A stretch of DNA of 64,000 nt from the NCBI RefSeq assembly GCF_947172395.1, contig NC_069087.1:9071107-9135106 (forward strand). The letters run 5' to 3'. The notes under the pieces were generated by a model. That model made no database searches. It saw only the letters and a list, made by a program, of their open reading frames with translations, and was not told the DNA's origin. The stretch's first letter is position 1. Each line of letters starts with the position of its first letter. Shown here piece by piece: positions 56,801-64,000 of this stretch. Made by a program: the position numbers and the translations under genes. The stretch is from Bicyclus anynana. Taxonomy: Eukaryota > Arthropoda > Insecta > Lepidoptera > Nymphalidae.

Positions 56801-57075
56801 AGAATTTTTCAAGTCAGTAATTTCTGAGATTAGTGTGTTCAAGCCAACAAACAAAGCAGCTTTATAATATTTGTATAGAACGATTGATATTTAAATTTCT
56901 TCCTTTACTTTTAATTTAACCAACTAAGTATCTACCTAATAATAAAGACATACATTTAAAAGAAAAATCATTAGGAATAGCGTAAACACTTACCTGTAAA
57001 AATGTCCTGTGCATCAATTATTTTAAGTAACACAACCGCGACTGCCAACCAAAGTACACAATAACAACTAAACAT
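38898..57075 (-). CDS. Sidestep-family immunoglobulin receptor, complete, 15 exons
   Basis: The exons, from the 5' end on the minus strand, are 57075-56994, 55068-54951, 51624-51413, 48529-48392, 47137-46934, 46244-46063, 45511-45361, 45022-44886, 44464-44314, 43553-43335, 42804-42623, 42162-41973, 41863-41681, 40083-39773 and 39257-38898 (TAG). The sum is 2820 nt, 939 aa, with consistent phases. Domain order: signal peptide [18 protein letters not shown]; Ig1 (V-type, VELPCNV to [11 protein letters not shown]); Ig2 ([19 protein letters not shown] to FTCLAK); Ig3 (LSLQCRV to TVTCCAP); Ig4 (VSMNCSY to YVCGA); Ig5 (LTCKV to LIYCWGLN); one FNIII domain ([11 protein letters not shown] to [12 protein letters not shown]); a TM helix at about 667-690; and a tail of about 240 aa. 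The architecture and the PPQKL.IY and YCWG motifs match insect Sidestep proteins, cell-surface partners of Beaten path proteins in axon guidance and synaptic matching. The paralogue (Side I-VIII) is not resolved. The tail holds two VRRTxSF repeats ([12 protein letters not shown]), which are possible kinase/14-3-3 sites, and an NPF near the C-terminus. Intron 3 uses a GC donor. Confidence 0.92.
39385..39550 (+). repeat. Single copy of the 130-bp unit tandemly repeated at 58397-58920
   Basis: It contains 'gaggagttcccttaactgtc', 'cttcatcatcagacccttaa', 'agtcacaacccatctaggtgg', 'aaagttctcatcaatacaaa' and then the start of a next unit ('gttgaggagttcc'). It lies in the intron between the last two exons of the Sidestep-family gene. 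Confidence 0.65.
40395..40865. mobile_element. GC-rich insert of unknown class in the Sidestep-family gene
   Basis: This block is sharply more GC-rich than its flanks and ends about 70 bp from the TM-exon array. A 119-codon ORF on the minus strand (40374-40733) has no recognisable domain. On the minus strand a short ORF beginning [20 protein letters not shown] also occurs. The base composition suggests a retrotransposon fragment, but nothing diagnostic was seen. Confidence 0.4.
40933..41840 (-). repeat. Tandem array of the TM exon: 175-bp period, five units plus a partial unit
   Basis: The landmark gtcagtgctgaaagcgcaga recurs at 40982, 41157, 41332, 41507 and 41682, exactly 175 bp apart. Each unit carries most of the TM exon on the minus strand ([20 protein letters not shown], then [19 protein letters not shown]) plus about 25 bp of the following intron. 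Only the unit at 41682 is joined to a proper acceptor (gtttgacag, AG at 41864-41865). The donor context differs by unit: GGTTAGT at 41682, GATGAGT (no GT) at 41157, 41332 and 41507, and GGTGAGT at 40982. The unit length is not divisible by three. Reading past the first donor meets a stop at once (STDG then TAG), and downstream units end STDDECST then stop. Confidence 0.9.
41681..41863 (-). CDS. Transmembrane exon (exon 13) of the Sidestep-family gene
   Basis: The acceptor is tttgacag and the donor is GACG|GTTAGT. The exon enters and leaves in phase 1. It encodes [14 protein letters not shown], the TM segment [20 protein letters not shown] and the basic stop-transfer CAHERGSR. It joins exon 14 in frame as [13 protein letters not shown]. 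It is the most 5' unit of the array described at 40933-41840. Confidence 0.85.
43950..44195 (-). mobile_element. SINE family B, partly deleted
   Basis: The plus strand reads 'tatcaacccataatcggttc', 'tttagtctcctccaagaatgagaggggtta', 'caatgcagtttggcagact' and 'caggtatgcagggttcc', then jumps to 'aatcggaggcagaggc..catatccactggactatcacggctc'. It lies in the intron between exons 10 and 9. A 34-bp fragment of the same family is at 44513-44546. Confidence 0.65.
46290..46410 (+). mobile_element. RTE-like LINE 3' terminus
   Basis: The run 'aagaggcccatgtctagtagtgtatgcataatggctgatgaggatgatgatgat' (in pieces) is the 3' end seen at 31640-31697 and 54860-54925, with its GAT-rich tail. It starts about 45 bp upstream (on the minus strand) of exon 6. 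The 209-codon plus-strand ORF over it is fortuitous. Confidence 0.6.
47470..47640 (+). mobile_element. SINE family B, 3'-truncated
   Basis: It begins catcgtgatagctcagttgc (box A-like), with 'cctttgattcgga', 'ggtccgggacatg', 'ctccaacttttcag' and 'caacggcgaaggaaaaacat', and stops at 'gaggaaacct'-like sequence. It lies in the intron upstream of exon 5. Confidence 0.65.
48068..48388 (-). mobile_element. SINE family A, inserted next to a splice donor
   Basis: On the minus strand the exon 4 donor AAG|GTAAGA is followed at once by cctcgggcgcagcg, the box A region of a family A SINE. Then come 'gacggaggtgttgggttt', 'ccggctgggctgatt', 'tggtctaggtctggctg', 'cggtacgatgtcgtgtagaaa' and the family 3' end. 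The SINE head thus begins within about ten bases of the exon end. It carries an internal inverted segment (ctagttaccacacta/tagtgtggtaactag). Confidence 0.75.
48682..48853 (+). mobile_element. Degenerate repeat, family C
   Basis: From 'actagcccgcccgcgacatcgtcc' through 'ttccggaatgaaaagtgtgttaatcc' and 'caaataggttcagtaattgcggc' to 'tttcgcgtttataatattagtacgat'. It lies in the long intron between exons 4 and 3. Confidence 0.6.
49290..49575 (-). mobile_element. SINE family A
   Basis: The plus strand reads 'ctttacaagttggcccttgac', 'cacctgatggtatgcaatctaag', an (at)n run at 49379-49391, 'tctacacgacatcgtaccgg', 'gccggtaaggtggtaactagcc', 'agatctggaccaatta' and the box B complement 'ggggatcgaacccaggacc'. 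The first part of the tRNA head is missing or altered. Confidence 0.75.
49583..49722 (-). repeat. Conserved 140-bp repeat, copy 2
   Basis: It starts right after a family A SINE and reads 'cgtgtagcgatgaatgaaaaatcg', 'actaatgcacttcacttcccc', 'gcacgatttcacacccgcgc', 'agtctttcccctcgtcgcc' and 'atatcatgggagtgtcatcatc'. It is nearly identical to 38700-38860. Confidence 0.6.
49801..50230 (-). mobile_element. LINE reverse-transcriptase C-terminal fragment
   Basis: Minus-strand translation gives [20 protein letters not shown], then [17 protein letters not shown], in the style of the end of a non-LTR retrotransposon ORF2, followed by its 3' untranslated part. A shorter copy is at 119-372. It lies in the long intron between exons 4 and 3 of the Sidestep-family gene. 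Confidence 0.7.
51700..52045 (-). mobile_element. RTE-like LINE 3' fragment
   Basis: On the minus strand it encodes, with frameshifts, [19 protein letters not shown] and [11 protein letters not shown], and ends 'cctgcagtggacgtctatcggctgatat', like 31400-31697. It starts about 75 bp upstream of the exon 3 acceptor of the Sidestep-family gene. Confidence 0.75.
52210..52395. mobile_element. MITE with imperfect inverted ends
   Basis: The left 'cttgacgttggtcaatacattggcgaatgttgtggttg.ttcgaaacat' is matched by the complement of the right 'atgtgtttcgaaacaaccacaaac...attggcgaacgtgagg...attggtcaacgt'. The 141-codon ORF across it (52100-52525) is not a gene. Confidence 0.55.
52883..53090 (+). mobile_element. 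Degenerate repeat, family C
   Basis: It starts ctagcggacgcccgcgactt, the fullest version of the family head, followed by a CCCTAC-rich run. It then diverges. Confidence 0.5.
53383..53692 (+). mobile_element. SINE family A, nearly complete
   Basis: Head 'ggcctccttggagcagtggtatgcgcgg', box B 'gggttcgatccccggctgg', body 'ttaccgccaagcgatttagcg' and 'cggtacgatgtcgtgtagaaa', and 3' end 'tcacttaccatcaga'. A further 40-bp body fragment is at 53752-53795. It lies in the intron between exons 3 and 2. Confidence 0.8.
54364..54540 (+). mobile_element. Degenerate repeat, family D
   Basis: It starts actagctgacgccgcgcgtt, continues with 'gatttttt.aaatt.gaccagtagttcctgagattagcgcg' and ends 'tcttcagctttattattaag'. 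A diverged relative precedes it at 54186-54350 and another lies at 56729-56875. Confidence 0.6.
54748..54925 (+). mobile_element. RTE-like LINE 3' terminus
   Basis: It contains 'atggacgttggggtcccaaggtgctgg', 'gatatcaagcgggttgcag', 'ctggattc' and 'aagaggcctatgtccagcagtg', then a GAT-rich tail (54900-54927). The tail ends about 25 bp from the 3' boundary of exon 2 (54951). Confidence 0.65.
55287..55402 (+). mobile_element. SINE family A, 3' tail only
   Basis: The sequence 'aggggtgtggattttcaccc', 'taacaagttagcccgcttct', 'gcatcatcacttaccatcag' and 'aagggctaatttgtaaag', followed by an A-rich run. It lies in the intron between exons 2 and 1. The remainder of that intron (55403-56993) holds degraded repeat tails and no recognised exon. 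Confidence 0.65.
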
Positions 57076-57099
57076 TGTATTACGAGGCTATACTATAAA

Positions 57100-57350
57100 A
57101 TAAAAATGACTGTCCTACACAAGTAAGCGATCGCACATATTATTCAGAAGTCGAAATGTTTCGGCGCGAACATAGCTCGCTGGGCGAGCAGCGGACACGC
57201 AAGTCAATTGTCGTTTGGCTGCTAAACGGTGTCGTCGGTCCAGGGAGCGCAGGACTACGCTTCCGGAGCGCCTGTGACGTCACGCCGCCGCTCCGACACT
57301 GTCCGCCTAACCTCACCTCACCGGTGCCTTTACACTTTTTAATTGGTGAG
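57100..57350 (-). promoter_or_regulatory. GC-rich presumed promoter/5' UTR of the Sidestep-family gene
   Basis: This is a CpG-rich block in otherwise AT-rich DNA, directly upstream (on the minus strand) of the ATG at 57075. It contains a palindromic CRE-like TGACGTCA at 57275-57282. No TATA box was identified. The call rests on position and composition only. Confidence 0.35.
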
Positions 57351-57438
57351 GTCGAAAGAATTGGGTCACTTTGTTTTGTTGGATTTACTTAATGCTTGTT
57401 TAATTTCTAATTTCCGAATTAAATTATACTGTATTCGA

Positions 57439-57616
57439 CATATTAATTGATTATGAAACACTGCTAAAACTCACCTGATATTAGGTCGGTCGGTTTAGAT
57501 TGTGCCGCGTTGCAACCAGCACATGACTAAGGGCCCCGTATCGGTTCGAAACTAGTCTTACATACTCCGACCTAATATCACGTGAGTTTTAGCCGTGTTT
57601 CATTATCAATTAATAT
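57439..57616. mobile_element. MITE with about 51-bp terminal inverted repeats
   Basis: The left end catattaattgattatgaaa, then 'cactgctaaaactcacctgatattaggtcgg', is inverted at the right end, which finishes 'ttcattatcaattaatatg'. The mismatches are few. The element is intergenic, between two minus-strand genes. Confidence 0.75.
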
Positions 57617-58026
57617 GAATAACACTCACGATAGTTTGTATTCGAAATACCAGTTTGAATTTTTTCGATCGTAACAGATTTATAGGGATACTGTATGTAC
57701 TTGCTGTTATACTTGTAGGTCTACAAAATAAATTTATTTAAGTATAACTTTAACATTTTTGTCACATTAAATACCTACATATTATATGTATAACTGCTAC
57801 GTTCAGTATTAACCGCACATGGCTACGAATCACGAAGGCTTGGGGTCGACTCTTAGGTTGGGCTGTAAAATATAACTAATTTCCTTTCTTAAAAAAAAGC
57901 CCGGAAATGGGAAGTTGGTGATGTCACACCCCCGATCTTCGGTGAGCACGTTAATAATGCATTATTTTAGAACAAATTTGATTACCATTAAACAACATTT
58001 TTTTTACAAACAAAACTGTTTTTTTT

Positions 58027-58359
58027 TAATAATAATTTTAATAAAAAAAATTCAACCGACTTCCAACTCAAAATATAACTTTAACTAAAAAGCAAAAAAT
58101 AACATCCTACCTATGTGCTACCTTCTGATCAGTTTGAAGGCGGTGCCAAGCCAGTGATGTTTTAATTAAACACGTTTAAAGCACAAAATTTCTGTGGTTC
58201 TTTCAGAAACAGCTTTAATTAAAACACGACACTGGCTTGGCACCGCCTTCAAACTGATCAGAAGGTAGCACATAGGTAGGATGTTATTTTTTGCTTTTTA
58301 GTTAAAGTTATATTTTGAGTTGGAAGTCGGTTGAATTTTTTTTATTAAAATTATTATTT
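58027..58359. mobile_element. Perfect long palindrome (arms of about 130 bp)
   Basis: Arm 58027-58156 and arm 58230-58359 are complementary without a visible mismatch, around a 73-base centre. Each outer end reads 'ttcaaccgacttccaactc' inward from an A/T-rich run. The motif 'ggaagtcggtt' recurs at 59196-59206, the far end of the repeat block. It appears to be a recent inverted duplication of a transposon end. Confidence 0.85.
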
Positions 58360-58396
58360 TTTTATTTTTAGTGTTAGCATACCTACTGCGTGTGTA

Positions 58397-58920
58397 CAGT
58401 CACAACCTATCTAAGTGGAAAGTTCTTATCAATACAAAATTATCAAGTCCAAACACAAGGTAGCTACTGTGAACCGTCGAGGAGTTCTCTTCACTGTGCT
58501 TCGTCTTCATCACCAGACCCTTAATACAGTCACAATCCATCTAGGTGGAAAGTTCTCATTAATACAAATTTATCAAGTCCAAACACAAGGTAGCTACTGT
58601 GAACCGTCGAGGAGTTCTCTTCACTGTCCCTCGTCTTCATCACCAGACCCTTAATACAGTGACAATCCATCTAGGTGGAAAGTTCTCATCAATACAAATT
58701 TATCAAGTCCAAACACAAGGTAGCTACTGTGAACCGTAGAGGAGTTCTCTTCACTGTCCCTCGTCTTCATCACCAGACCCTTAATACAGTCACAACCCAT
58801 ATAGGTGGAAAGTACTCATGAATACAAATTAATCAAGCCCAAACAAAAGGTGACTGCTGTAAATCCTTAACGAGTTCCATCGTCTGTGTTTCGGCTCTAT
58901 CATCAGACCAACTCCAAACC
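58397..58920 (+). repeat. Tandem repeat, 130-bp unit, four copies
   Basis: The landmark cagt.acaa.c.at.ta.gtgg recurs at 58397, 58527, 58657 and 58787, exactly 130 bp apart. Each unit includes 'aaagttct.at.aatacaaa', 'caaggtagctactgtgaaccgt', 'gaggagttctcttcactgt' and 'cttcatcaccagacccttaa'. The last copy is the most diverged. Up to 59210 there follow diverged sequence, an A-run (about 59140) and 'cctcctcctttttggaagtcggtt'. The whole block 58027-59210 is probably one composite mobile element. Confidence 0.8.
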
Positions 58921-59358
58921 TTCATAAAATTGTAGTGGTTTAAAATACCTTATGGAAACACTAACAAACGCACTAGCCGTCTCTACAACTTTCGAAAGTT
59001 CCCCTCAATTTCTCCAGGATGCCATCATCAGATCCTGACATGAAAAAAATGGGACCACCCTGGAAGTAAACCCTTCAAAACAAAAAAGAATTTTCAAAAA
59101 CGGTCCTTAATTGACGGAATTATCGCTGGACATACATAAAAAAAAAAAAAAAAAAAAACATACATACAGCCGAACGTAGAACCTCCTCCTTTTTGGAAGT
59201 CGGTTAAAAAATCTTTCAACAATGGAAAGCTATATTATCAGCGAGTAACACGGGCTCTTATTTTATTTATACAAAACAAGTACAAACACTGCTCTGCTGC
59301 GCTTCGTCAGGTGACGACGTCTCTTAGTTTTAAGAAAAAATATTTTAGAATCAGGTAC

Positions 59359-59364
59359 TTTATT
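59359..59364 (-). terminator. Polyadenylation signal AATAAA for the SAM-domain gene
   Basis: A minus-strand AATAAA occurs 55 bases after the stop codon of the SAM-domain gene (stop 59422-59420). It is the nearest canonical signal. No cleavage-site evidence is available. Confidence 0.5.
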
Positions 59365-59419
59365 TATCTTCAATAATGATTGTTTTTTTTAAAACACTAT
59401 TTACTATTAAAAAACAGTA

Positions 59420-62290
59420 CTATTGTAACTGCTTTAATGAGCGGACAAAATAAATTGCTAACACAACTACGACTGCACTTCCGACGGTTCCGACTACAAG
59501 CTTCTTAGTTTTCTTTTTTCTTGAGTCCTTTGACATTATCTAAAAAATAGAAAGAATCTTGTAATAATCTAAGACAATTCGACCTGTATTTTTTTTTTTA
59601 ATTAACTAATTTATTATTTGACGGCCGATTATATCATAATGACGAGTGCACAGCGGATATAGAATTCTGCATCCGAGGCTGTGGATTCGATTCCACAATT
59701 GGAAAATGTTTGTGTGAAATTCTTTGTTAAGGATTACAATGTTAGAATAAAAATTAATAATTTAAAGTAGGTGTGCACAATGTAATGTCATCAAAAGTTC
59801 AAGACAAATTACATATTATTTTTGTTATTCTGACGGCCTCCACGGCGCAGTGGTATTCGCGGTGGATTTTCAAGACGGAGGTCCTGGTTCGGTCCCCTGC
59901 TGGGCCTATCGCGGTTGTCTTAATTGGTCCAGATCTGGCTGAGAAGGCTTCGGCCGTGTCTAATTACCACTCTACCGACAAAGACCGACAAGCGACAGTG
60001 TTCTGGTACGATGTCGTATAGAAGCCAAAAGGGGTGAATTTTCATCCTCCTCCTAACAAGTTAGCCCGCTTCATCTTAGATTGCATTATCACTTACCATC
60101 AGGTGACATTGTAGTCAAGGACTAAGTTAAAACAATATACAACCTTTTTTTAATTAGATAAGTACTGACTGGAGTCCAGTCAGTCCTTATTACTAACAAA
60201 ACATCAAAATCTCACCTTCATTTGAGTGTGGAGGGCTATTTCCATTGAGTTCAATACATTTGTCATATGACTCAGTGTGGTGACAGCAATGTGTGATGCG
60301 TACTTGTCTTTGTATATCAAACAATCAGGCGTTTTTTGCTTTTTTAACACCAATGTATTAGTCATCATACTGAGGTAGATCCTGTACATATGCTGTGAAC
60401 TCTCCTCCAACACATCAATTATGTCTATGACACTTAAATTAGGGCTCACTGTCCTGTAACAAGTGTTTTGTATATAACTATATATGGATATAAAGAAGTT
60501 GTGATTGTAATGATGTTAATGTCAGAAATAAAAAATAAAAATTGCACCACTTTAATTACCATCAAAACATGACATAACTTGGTGTTTCAAAAGTGAAATT
60601 GAAATAAATGATTATTTTATACTATGCGATGCTTCGCGGTTTCACCTGCGTATTTCTCGTTTGCGTGAGAATCTGGGGATAAAATATACACTCACAAATA
60701 ATGGTGGTATATTGGTAATAGAATTTCAAAATTAGTGCAGTAGATCCAGAAATTACCCCTACAACCTCACAAACATTACCACCTTTGTATCGAAAACAAA
60801 GGAAAATTATACCATTTAAAATTTCAAAATAGTTGATTGCACAGATATAGTCTAGAATAGCACATAAGGCACTTTTTGTCTATGTGATCCATGTGGGTGA
60901 ATCCATGAGACACATATAAGTAAATTGTGTGTAATAATAATTATACAATATATTACATAAACAAACTTCATCATTATCAGCATATTTTACCAGGCCTTCA
61001 TCATTAGCAGGCCTTTCTCTTTATATGAGAGGTGATGAGAGACCCACCAAACTGCTGCAATGAGGGGTGGGGAGTGATAATGTTAAATTCATCAACAACC
61101 ACTATCAGACCTTAATGATAGTGACCAAAAATGACAGTTTAATAACATGCTCTTTGAGGCACAGGGTTGAAACACCACTAACTTTCTAACCCCAAGCTAA
61201 AATTTTTTAGAACATTTCTTAGAAGATAGAAAAACTCAGAACTCTTATAGCCCAACCCATGATTCAAACCCAGGATGAAACCACATAGACTAACTATTAC
61301 AGGCTAACACTGGACTAGACAGATAGATCCACATTCTGTTTTTTCAGTTTTATTGGTGTCCTGCAGGGTTTCTCAAAGTTTGCATTTGAGAGTTTCAGGG
61401 AAGGACTGCAAGACCCAGAGGAAGAAGTTCTAATTATTTAGAAATGTAATACATAACTATATGAGTAATTCAGAGAGGCTGAACTTTGGATGAATGAGAA
61501 TTATTGGACCCAGATAGACTGCATTGCTAGTCGGTTCCAGAATTTTATTTCTATTTTTTTAACTTATTGCATGTCCGAATATGTAGTCCCTGTATTCCCC
61601 ATGAAAATTGATATTGTTTCACAAGATTGGGCTCTAGGATTTATTTCTGCTTTTTTACTAATATGTTGTTGATTTTTTAGTTCAGAATATTTGCTTATAA
61701 TTTGTTGAGTACCTGTGAATGAATTGATTGAGCCTATAGCATATTGTCAAAAATCGGGACAAAATCGATATGCCATCGGGACGCGGGACCACACCTTCGA
61801 AATCGGGACGGGTGGCAACCCTGATCTGAATTTTAAATTACTTGTAAAGCATGTATAATAAAAATAGTTGGCCGAAGATGATGATGACCAATGATTGATA
61901 GACGCAATTTAATTTAAATTTTATTACGTACGTTTGGTTTGCAGCTGTATCCTCATAAATTGGTAGATTTTTTACTTCTTCTATTAGCTTTTTTCTGATT
62001 TCTGGATCAGTGACACCTAATTTTTCCAAATCTTCGTCGGTCAATTCGATTAGTGTGCACTGGCCAATATTATGTTCTCTGAATAAATTAAAGCTATAAT
62101 TACTACACTAAATCAAGTACAAACAATCTGTAGAATGTGATAAACAAAAGATGTTTAGTAACCTAAAAATATCGATATATTTTTCAGCGCCAAGACCGAT
62201 CAATACTGCACTCATGGACACATCAAAGGCGTTGGGATCAATCAGGTTTCTCGCTGGTAATTTAGAAACAAAATCTAATTCGTCATTCAT
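59420..62290 (-). CDS. Small SAM-domain, tail-anchored protein (Daedalus/GASZ-like candidate)
   Basis: The exons, from the 5' end, are 62290-62163, 62078-61932, 60453-60216 and 59539-59420, totalling 633 nt (210 aa). Introns are GT-AG, and all phases agree. The N-terminal part reads as a SAM domain: MSAVLIGLGAEKYIDIF, REHNIGQCTLIELTDEDLEK, then LGVTDPEIRKKLIEEVKNL. A helical middle follows (about 115-170: VIDIIDVLEESSQHMYRIY). The C-terminus has a basic stretch SKDSRKKKTKK, then a single hydrophobic helix LVVGTVGSAVVVVLAIYFV and a short basic end, the layout of a tail-anchored outer-membrane protein. In insects the piRNA adaptors Daedalus and GASZ combine SAM and mitochondrial anchor segments and recruit piRNA factors to mitochondria. 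I infer a relative from the layout, not from a search. No ankyrin repeats are present here. The start ATG has an in-frame TAG 6 bases upstream, although a splice acceptor (ctatag) overlaps it, so an extra 5' exon is possible. Confidence 0.8.
59831..60130 (+). mobile_element. SINE family A
   Basis: Head 'tctgacggcctccacggcgcagtggtattcgcgg', altered box B 'ctggttcggtcccctgctggg', body 'ggtacgatgtcgtatagaagcc', and 3' end 'tcacttaccatcaggtgac'. It lies in the last intron of the SAM-domain gene, antisense to it, about 85 bp from exon 3. Confidence 0.75.
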
Positions 62291-62619
62291 GATCTATAGA
62301 CCTTATTAATTATTCTTTCTGGCGTTAAAATAAAAAACAGCAATTGTTTGTTTACATTTACAAACACAGACGACAAATCACCGAGCACCGAGGTCCGAGA
62401 CAAAGATTACAGTGTATTTGACACCGACAAATATTGATTTCTATACATAGGCTATAAATAAAATTCACATTGCGGCTCTGAGTTCTAGCTGTTCCTTCCT
62501 AAGATTATGGCTACATTCCACTTGGCGATACTAACGATCACACTAGATATTTATTTCTGCACGTAGATAATATTATTTATTATCTTTATTATTATTAATT
62601 CTTATTAAAATTAAGATGA

Positions 62620-62980
62620 TCTGTTGAAATTATTACAATGTAATGTAAATAAATTAATAAATATATTTGAAAAATACTTACATCAGTAAGTATTTAGCCC
62701 CGAGCATCAATACTAAGATTTCACATTTATTTTAAGTTTATTGGATTTAAAAGAAAGTAAATTTCATTTAAATAATGATGTATTTTATTATAATTCGTCT
62801 GGTAATCATCCGAATTTCCACTATGATTTTAAAAATTCGATTATACTATCAATAAGGGTTGCTTTTTAGTGACAGATCTTTGTGATAATGACGATTAACG
62901 GGAAATGTGGTGTTTCCACACACACAGCGAGTGTAATAGTTCCATTTTTAACTTCTACTCTACTCCCTTAATTCGCACTC
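62620..62980 (+). repeat. Dispersed repeat, second copy of 36505-36960
   Basis: It follows the same landmark order as 36505-36960 ('gatctgttgaaa', 'ataaattaataaatatattt', 'attataattcgtctggtaatc', 'acagatctttgtgataatgac', 'aaatgtggtgtttccacac', 'ttccatttttaacttctactct'), but without the SINE insertion. Confidence 0.6.
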
Positions 62981-63010
62981 ATAGATTTAATGCCTAGTTC
63001 GGACTACTTT

Positions 63011-63089
63011 AGTATTTTAGTCGAGTACGAGTTTTGGATTTACCGCCCAAAAATTGTACGTACGTAACTACGTACTCGACTAAAATACT
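63011..63089. repeat. Hairpin with 19-bp perfect arms
   Basis: Arms 63011-63029 (agtattttagtcgagtacg) and 63071-63089 are exact complements around a 41-base centre. The flanking bases (gttcggactac.../gtagtctgtac) extend the pairing imperfectly. Confidence 0.65.
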
Positions 63090-64000
63090 GATGTAGTCTG
63101 TACGGCCTATATGAGTCGGTACAAGTTCGCATTATATTTGCTTGCGAATGTTGAAATCATAAATTCAAGCGGAATGGACTATGGAGCGTTGATGTAAAGT
63201 TAATTATTAATAATATCATACTAAATACATACATAAATATCCTGACCAGAAAGATAAACCCTTGCCTTGATGCGGAAATTGAAGAAGTTTCCTCTACCTA
63301 CTAGCATAATTACCTACCTTTTGGTTTGTGTTCCCGAACAAGGGTGTTTATATTCTAAATCTGATCAGGCTTTTTTGTACATCAACAATATCCATCTTAT
63401 GTGTATATTTCAGGAATTGATTTAAAACACATTGATTTTATCAATATTTATTAAAACAACCTAATCGTATTAAATAAGCATCCTTACGTACCAAATTACA
63501 AAATAAAATAAATCAAATAGTAAATGCAATATGATTTTTAAAAAATCTTACAAACTATGCAATTATTTAAGATTAAATTCTATTAGGAACATCTAAACTA
63601 ACATTCCTACTAAGGGTATTTTATATTATTTACAATCACGTATTAATAGTAGAGCCACGACTCGACAAAATTGTATTGCAAGGCGGTGCAGCAAGACAAT
63701 GGGCGTAAGCCCTAATTTCTAATAGCCCCAATAATGAAGTGCGCAGACACGATTGCGCATGGCCAAAATCCAGTCAGTGTGAAAAGGCATACAATTTACA
63801 GAAAGTTCTTTGATAGCTATATAATTAAATAATTATAAAAATCACACTTTAAAAACGACCACGAACCAAACATTAAGAACACGGTATTCTAGAAACTTTA
63901 CCCCTTTATATATGTAGGTACGAGTACCTTCCTAACCTACGGTCAGTATAATTTAATAAAAGAACATAGGTACATACATAACATAGAACTTCCTCCTTTT

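Larger units (their letters stand above)
62291..64000. other. Upstream region of the SAM-domain gene and intergenic DNA
   Basis: The first 200 bp or so (62291-62500) probably hold the 5' UTR and promoter of the minus-strand gene. Beyond it are a dispersed repeat (62620-62980) and a hairpin (63011-63089). No exon was recognised from 63100 to 64000. The last 20 bases (aacatagaacttcctcctttt-like) resemble the end of the element that terminates at 59210. Confidence 0.5.

Noticed and set aside
58397..58920. CRISPR-like array
   Set aside because: The units are 130-bp direct tandem repeats without short repeats and unique spacers, in an insect genome.

Overview
This looks like a piece of a moth or butterfly (Lepidoptera) nuclear chromosome. 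The genes are split into many short exons with consensus splice sites and sit in AT-rich DNA. The introns and gaps are full of lepidopteran-style repeats: two tRNA-headed SINE families, RTE-like and other LINE 3' fragments, many foldback (MITE-like) elements, and degenerate tails containing 'acttcgtccgcg' or 'ggtttcacccgcg'. There are no bacterial features. One 200-base N run (16518-16717) marks an assembly gap. The organism call rests on repeat style and protein similarity by eye, not on a search.

Layout, left to right. (1) 762-887, plus strand: the terminal exon of an allantoinase whose other exons lie before the window. (2) 5866-15930, plus strand: seven exons of an allantoinase covering the N-terminal two thirds. 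The C-terminal third, including the region of the catalytic Asp, is absent and would fall at or after the gap. (3) 16851-35812, plus strand: a complete 24-exon gene for the inner-ring nucleoporin Nup155 (Nup154 of flies), 1321 aa as spliced here. All exon phases agree. It includes a 27-nt microexon and a spliceable exon-10 duplicate in an intron. (4) 38898-57075, minus strand: a complete 15-exon gene for a Sidestep-family receptor (signal peptide, five Ig domains, one FNIII domain, TM helix, tail), 939 aa as spliced here. Its TM exon lies at one end of a 175-bp tandem array with five units. (5) 59420-62290, minus strand: a 4-exon gene for a 210-aa protein with an N-terminal SAM domain and a C-terminal membrane anchor, a candidate Daedalus/GASZ-like piRNA-pathway factor of the mitochondrial surface. 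Nup155 and the Sidestep gene are convergent, tail to tail, about 3 kb apart.

The genes do not form a pathway: purine degradation, nuclear pore scaffold, axon-guidance-type receptor, and probable germline mitochondrial adaptor. What links much of the window is local exon duplication: a truncated duplicate of Nup155 exon 10, a 26-bp echo of exon 23, and the TM-exon array. All three involve exons that are much more GC-rich than the surrounding introns. Several transposable elements also end within about 5 to 30 bases of splice sites.
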